From: an uncultured bacterium | GTDB taxonomy: Bacteria > Planctomycetota > Phycisphaerae > Phycisphaerales > SM1A02 | Assembly: GCA_903891095.1 (NCBI GenBank) | Contig: CAITDI010000061.1 | Location: 62,001 to 126,000 of the forward strand | Direction: 5' to 3' | Length of the DNA: 64,000 bases | Shown here: positions 60,936-64,000 of the stretch, one piece after another | How positions within the stretch are numbered: position 1 is the stretch's first letter | How the letters are laid out: each line of letters starts with the position of its first letter | Notes under the pieces: model-generated | The model's database searches: none | Told to the model about the DNA's origin: nothing | What the model saw: only the letters and a program-made list of their open reading frames with translations | Made by a program: the position numbers and the translations under genes

Positions 60936-62465
60936 ATGTCCATTCGTCGCATCCATGCACTATTTCGAGTCGCCCCTGCGGCCACCGCCCTTCTGCTCGC
61001 TGCTGCCGCATGTGCGGGCGACCTCGCGAGTGACGTCAGGCTCAAGCTCAAGACATCACAGCTCAATGAGGCGAACGTCGGCTACGTGGTGATCGACGTC
61101 GCGACGGGCAAGACCGTCGCGTCGCACAACGAGACCATCGCGCGCATTCCTGCGAGCAACATGAAGGTGCTCACGACGGGCGCTGCGCTCGATGTACTGG
61201 GACCGAACTTCGAGTTCCGAACGCGGCTGGTCGCCGCGACCAACGCGGGCAAGACCACGCTCACCATCGTCGGCGACGGTGACCCCGCGCTGTTCGATCC
61301 CGAAGCGCACGGCGGCAACTGGACCACCGTCTCGGACGCGGTCAACGCCTGGGCGGCCAACCTCAAGGCGTCTGGCGTTGTTCAAGTGGAAGAAGTCGTC
61401 GTCGACGCGCGCATCTTTGACAGCGAGCCCATCCCCACCGGCGACGAGAAGTGGGCCACCAATCTCAACGGCACCTACGCCGTCGAGCTCTGGGGCCTCA
61501 ACATCGCGGCCAACACCGCACGCGTCGGATTCGGATGGCAAAGCGGCGCGGCGCCCAAGATCGCCTCGGTCGACCCGCCGTTCCCGCTGCGCAGCAGCGC
61601 GGAAAGCCGCTCGCGCTGCGTCGCGGGAACCAAGTCGACGTTCGATGTGCAGAACGGCAACACGCCGGGCCAGCTCGTCCTCCAAGGCAACATGACCAAC
61701 ACCGAGGGCGACAAGGACAAGTCGATCTCCGTGCGCAACACCCCGCTGCTCGCCGCCGAGATGTTCGCCACCGAGTTCCGCCGCTGCGGCATCGTGGTTC
61801 CGCAGGGCGCGTTCCGTGTGGCACAGCCGACCGATCCCGCGACGACGGGCGCGGTCGTGCCGCCGGTCCTGACCACCCCGATCGCCACCGTCATCAAGCG
61901 CGCCAACACCGACAGCGTCAACCTCTACGCCGAAGCGCTCGCGAAGCGTGTCGGCGCCGCGCGTTCCGGAAAGGCCGGCAGCTGGGTCACCGGCCGCGAG
62001 GCCGTGCAGAGCGCGATCACCGCCCGCATCGGCGCGGTGGGCAATCAGCAGATCAAGTTGTTCGACGGATCCGGCCTCTCGAAGGAGAACATGGTCTCGC
62101 CCGCGGTCATCGCCGGCTGGCTTCGCGCGCTCGCGTGCGACTCGACGAAGGTTGGCATCTACTACAACAGCTTCGCGCGGCCGCACGAGCCGGGCACGCT
62201 CAAGAAGCGCTTCGATGGCGTTGATTTCAACGGCGTGGATGTCTTCGGCAAGTCCGGCTATATCGACTGCGCGAGCTGCCTGAGCGGTCTCGTCGTCGGC
62301 CCCGGAGGCAAGGCGATGGTCTACTCGATCCTCTGCCGATCGGACAACTGGAAGGCCGAAGGCAAGCTCACCAACGCGCGGACCTTCCAAGAGCAGCTGG
62401 TCGTGCGCGTCGCCGAGGAAATCAAGCGCGACAGCGTGAAGTTCGCCACCGCAGCCGATCACTGA
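60936..62465 (+). CDS. dacB: D-alanyl-D-alanine carboxypeptidase/endopeptidase, PBP4 type
   Basis: The 509-residue periplasmic serine peptidase has a signal peptide (1-27, ending AAACAG). All three penicillin-binding motifs are present: SNMK (74-77), the SVN box in RANTDSVNLYAEALAKR, and KSG in VFGKSGYIDC. The large insert between the first two motifs is typical of PBP4 (DacB). It would trim peptidoglycan cross-links. Peptidoglycan was long disputed in planctomycetes, and this gene argues that the host has it. It is followed 6 bp later by the permease gene, so the two may share a transcript. Confidence 0.92.
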   Translation: MSIRRIHALFRVAPAATALLLAAAACAGDLASDVRLKLKTSQLNEANVGYVVIDVATGKTVASHNETIARIPASNMKVLTTGAALDVLGPNFEFRTRLVAATNAGKTTLTIVGDGDPALFDPEAHGGNWTTVSDAVNAWAANLKASGVVQVEEVVVDARIFDSEPIPTGDEKWATNLNGTYAVELWGLNIAANTARVGFGWQSGAAPKIASVDPPFPLRSSAESRSRCVAGTKSTFDVQNGNTPGQLVLQGNMTNTEGDKDKSISVRNTPLLAAEMFATEFRRCGIVVPQGAFRVAQPTDPATTGAVVPPVLTTPIATVIKRANTDSVNLYAEALAKRVGAARSGKAGSWVTGREAVQSAITARIGAVGNQQIKLFDGSGLSKENMVSPAVIAGWLRALACDSTKVGIYYNSFARPHEPGTLKKRFDGVDFNGVDVFGKSGYIDCASCLSGLVVGPGGKAMVYSILCRSDNWKAEGKLTNARTFQEQLVVRVAEEIKRDSVKFATAADH

Positions 62466-62471
62466 GCGCCC

Positions 62472-64000
62472 ATGCCGACCGGCACCGATTCCATTCTCGC
62501 ACTGGCCTGCGTCGGCATCACGCTTGCTTTGCTCGTGCGCGGCCGCATCGGCAGCGATCTGGTGATGGCCGGCGGCATCGGCCTGCTCGTGCTCACGGGC
62601 GTGATCAAGCCGGAGGACGCATTCGCGGGTCTCGCGAGCCCGTCGATCATCACGATCGCGCTGCTGCTCGTCGTGTCGCAAGGCGTGATCGAAACGGGGC
62701 TCGTGCAATGGGTCGGTCCCGCGCTGTTTGGCCGCGCCCGCAGCGCGACCGCCGCGCAGATCCGCCTGATGCTGCCGGTCGCGGCGATCTCGGCGTTCAT
62801 CAACAACACGCCATTGGTCGCGATGTGCATCCCCGTGGTGCAGGACTTTGCCAAGCGCAGCAAGATCCCACCGGGCAAGCTGTTCATCCCGCTGACCTAC
62901 GCGGCGACGCTCGGCGGGGTGTGCACGCTGATCGGCACCAGCACCAACCTCGTGGTGAACGAGATGTGGGTCAAGGCAGGCCACCCGTCGTTTGCCCTGT
63001 TTGACCTCGCGTCGATCGGCGTGCCCGTCGCGATCGTCGGTGTGACGTACGTCGTGATCGCGGGCCGCTGGCTCCTGCCCGCAACCGGCGGCGCAAGCCT
63101 TGCGGGAGTCGACCCGCGCGCGTACTCGATCGAGATGCGCGTCACCGGTGCGCCGATCGCGGGCAACACCGTCGAAGGCGCGAGTTTGCGCGGCCTCGAA
63201 GGCCTCTACCTCTCCGAGATCCGCCGTGGCGACGAGATCATCGCGCCCGTCGGGCCGACCACGCTCATCCTGGGAGGCGACCGTCTCTGCTTCATCGGCG
63301 ACGTGAACTCGGTGGTGTCGCTGCAGAAGATGCGCGGACTCTCGGCCGAAGTCGAGCAGACCCGCAAGCTCGGCGCCGAGCGCCACCGCCGCTTCCTCGT
63401 CGAAGTCGTGATCTCCGACACGAATCCCCTGCTTGGCCGCACGATCAAGGAAGCGCGCTTTCGCAGCGTCTACGACGCGGTGGTGATCGCCGTCTCGCGC
63501 AACGGCGAGCGCATCACCAACGTCAAGCTCGGCACGATCACCCTGCAGACCGGCGACGTGCTGCTGCTCGAGACGCACGAGGCGTTCCTCAACGCGTACG
63601 GAAGCTCGCGCGACTTCCTGCTCGTGAACAAGATCGAGGACTCCTCGCCCGTGCGCCACGAGCGCGCGCCGCTTGCGGGCCTGATCCTGCTCGGAGTGAT
63701 TGCCATCGCGGCGTTCGAGCCGTTTGGATTCAAGATGTTCCATGCGGCGTTTGCCGGCGCTGCGGCGATGATCGCCACGCGCTGCTGCACGGGACCGCAG
63801 GCACGCAAGGCGCTCAATGCGCGCATGATCTTTGTCATCGCAGGCTCGCTCGCGCTCGGCACCGCGCTCGAGAAATCGGGCGTCGCCAAGCAGTTCTCCG
63901 ACGGACTGATCACGATCAGCAACGGCAGCCCGATCGCCACGCTGGGTGCGATCTACCTCGCGACGTTCGTGCTCACCGAACTGCTCTCGAACGCAACCGC
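62472..64000 (+). CDS. SLC13-type permease with two TrkA-C domains (3' end outside window)
   Basis: 509 codons are visible from the ATG at 62472 and the frame stays open to the last base. It starts with about five hydrophobic segments, with SAFINNTPLVAMCIPVV and LIGTSTNLVVNEM being the paired ion-transporter-superfamily motifs. Two soluble TrkA-C (RCK_C) domains follow (about 220-280 and 310-370; LYLSEIRRGDEIIAPVG and VKLGTITLQTGDVLLLE), then membrane segments resume. This is the planctomycete/cyanobacterial SLC13/DASS form, usually sulfate or dicarboxylate transporters; the substrate is unknown. Confidence 0.88.
   Translation, partial: MPTGTDSILALACVGITLALLVRGRIGSDLVMAGGIGLLVLTGVIKPEDAFAGLASPSIITIALLLVVSQGVIETGLVQWVGPALFGRARSATAAQIRLMLPVAAISAFINNTPLVAMCIPVVQDFAKRSKIPPGKLFIPLTYAATLGGVCTLIGTSTNLVVNEMWVKAGHPSFALFDLASIGVPVAIVGVTYVVIAGRWLLPATGGASLAGVDPRAYSIEMRVTGAPIAGNTVEGASLRGLEGLYLSEIRRGDEIIAPVGPTTLILGGDRLCFIGDVNSVVSLQKMRGLSAEVEQTRKLGAERHRRFLVEVVISDTNPLLGRTIKEARFRSVYDAVVIAVSRNGERITNVKLGTITLQTGDVLLLETHEAFLNAYGSSRDFLLVNKIEDSSPVRHERAPLAGLILLGVIAIAAFEPFGFKMFHAAFAGAAAMIATRCCTGPQARKALNARMIFVIAGSLALGTALEKSGVAKQFSDGLITISNGSPIATLGAIYLATFVLTELLSNAT

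Noticed and set aside
61056-63743. 895-codon minus-strand open frame
   Set aside because: It is antisense to dacB and the SLC13-type permease, both of which have clear family motifs.

Overview
The window is high-GC DNA (roughly two thirds G+C) packed with genes, and most long ORFs on the opposite strand are shadows. Gene content points to a planctomycete, most likely class Phycisphaerae: a cluster of prepilin-like proteins with unusually large passenger domains, a Tat-exported Gfo/Idh/MocA oxidoreductase beside an FGE-sulfatase-domain protein, a secreted beta-propeller protein with a dockerin-type tail, and an exosortase with a PEP-CTERM-like substrate. This assignment is inference from gene content; there is no rRNA in the window.

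Layout. 1-16170 (minus strand): a type IV pilus/type II secretion-like gene cluster, transcribed from two PilB-type ATPases and PilT through PilC to six prepilin-like proteins, the last running off the window. 16303-21261 (plus): CoaB, a short 6-phosphogluconate dehydrogenase, a potassium channel, tRNA-Leu(UAA), a fused MsrB-MsrA and ApbE. 21445-29776 (minus): Gfo/Idh/MocA oxidoreductase plus FGE-domain protein, a choice-of-anchor-B/dockerin protein, and a three-gene overlapping operon (NHL repeat protein, YtkA-like lipoprotein, di-haem MauG-type peroxidase). 29824-37108: an ion antiporter, a lipoprotein, thiS-thiG, a phosphohexomutase, and rpsB-tsf ending in a clear terminator. 37193-40384: a DUF1565-like beta-helix protein and a family 2 glycosyltransferase.

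40407-60719 is an exopolysaccharide/exosortase region. Ten minus-strand genes (54714 down to 40407) are almost all joined by 1-4 nt start/stop overlaps: a degenerate sugar nucleotidyltransferase, exosortase, EpsI-type protein, Wzc-like chain-length ATPase, polyprenyl-phosphate sugar transferase, a 1,448-residue TPR protein, and the full dTDP-L-rhamnose set rfbA-C-D-B. An O-antigen ligase/polymerase-like protein lies upstream; an acetyltransferase, a family 4 glycosyltransferase and an asparagine-synthetase-like protein follow. A small secreted protein ending in VPIGAP, a hydrophobic helix and RRR is the obvious local exosortase candidate substrate. 60936-64000 holds a PBP4-type D,D-carboxypeptidase and the start of an SLC13-type permease with TrkA-C domains.

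The most interesting signals are the translationally coupled exosortase-rhamnose operon with its local sorting-signal protein, the triple-ATPase pilus-like cluster with giant prepilin-like proteins, a pair of REP-like hairpin elements present in inverted order at two separate convergent gene ends, and short tandem repeats starting right at stop codons. No CRISPR array, transposase or prophage gene was seen.
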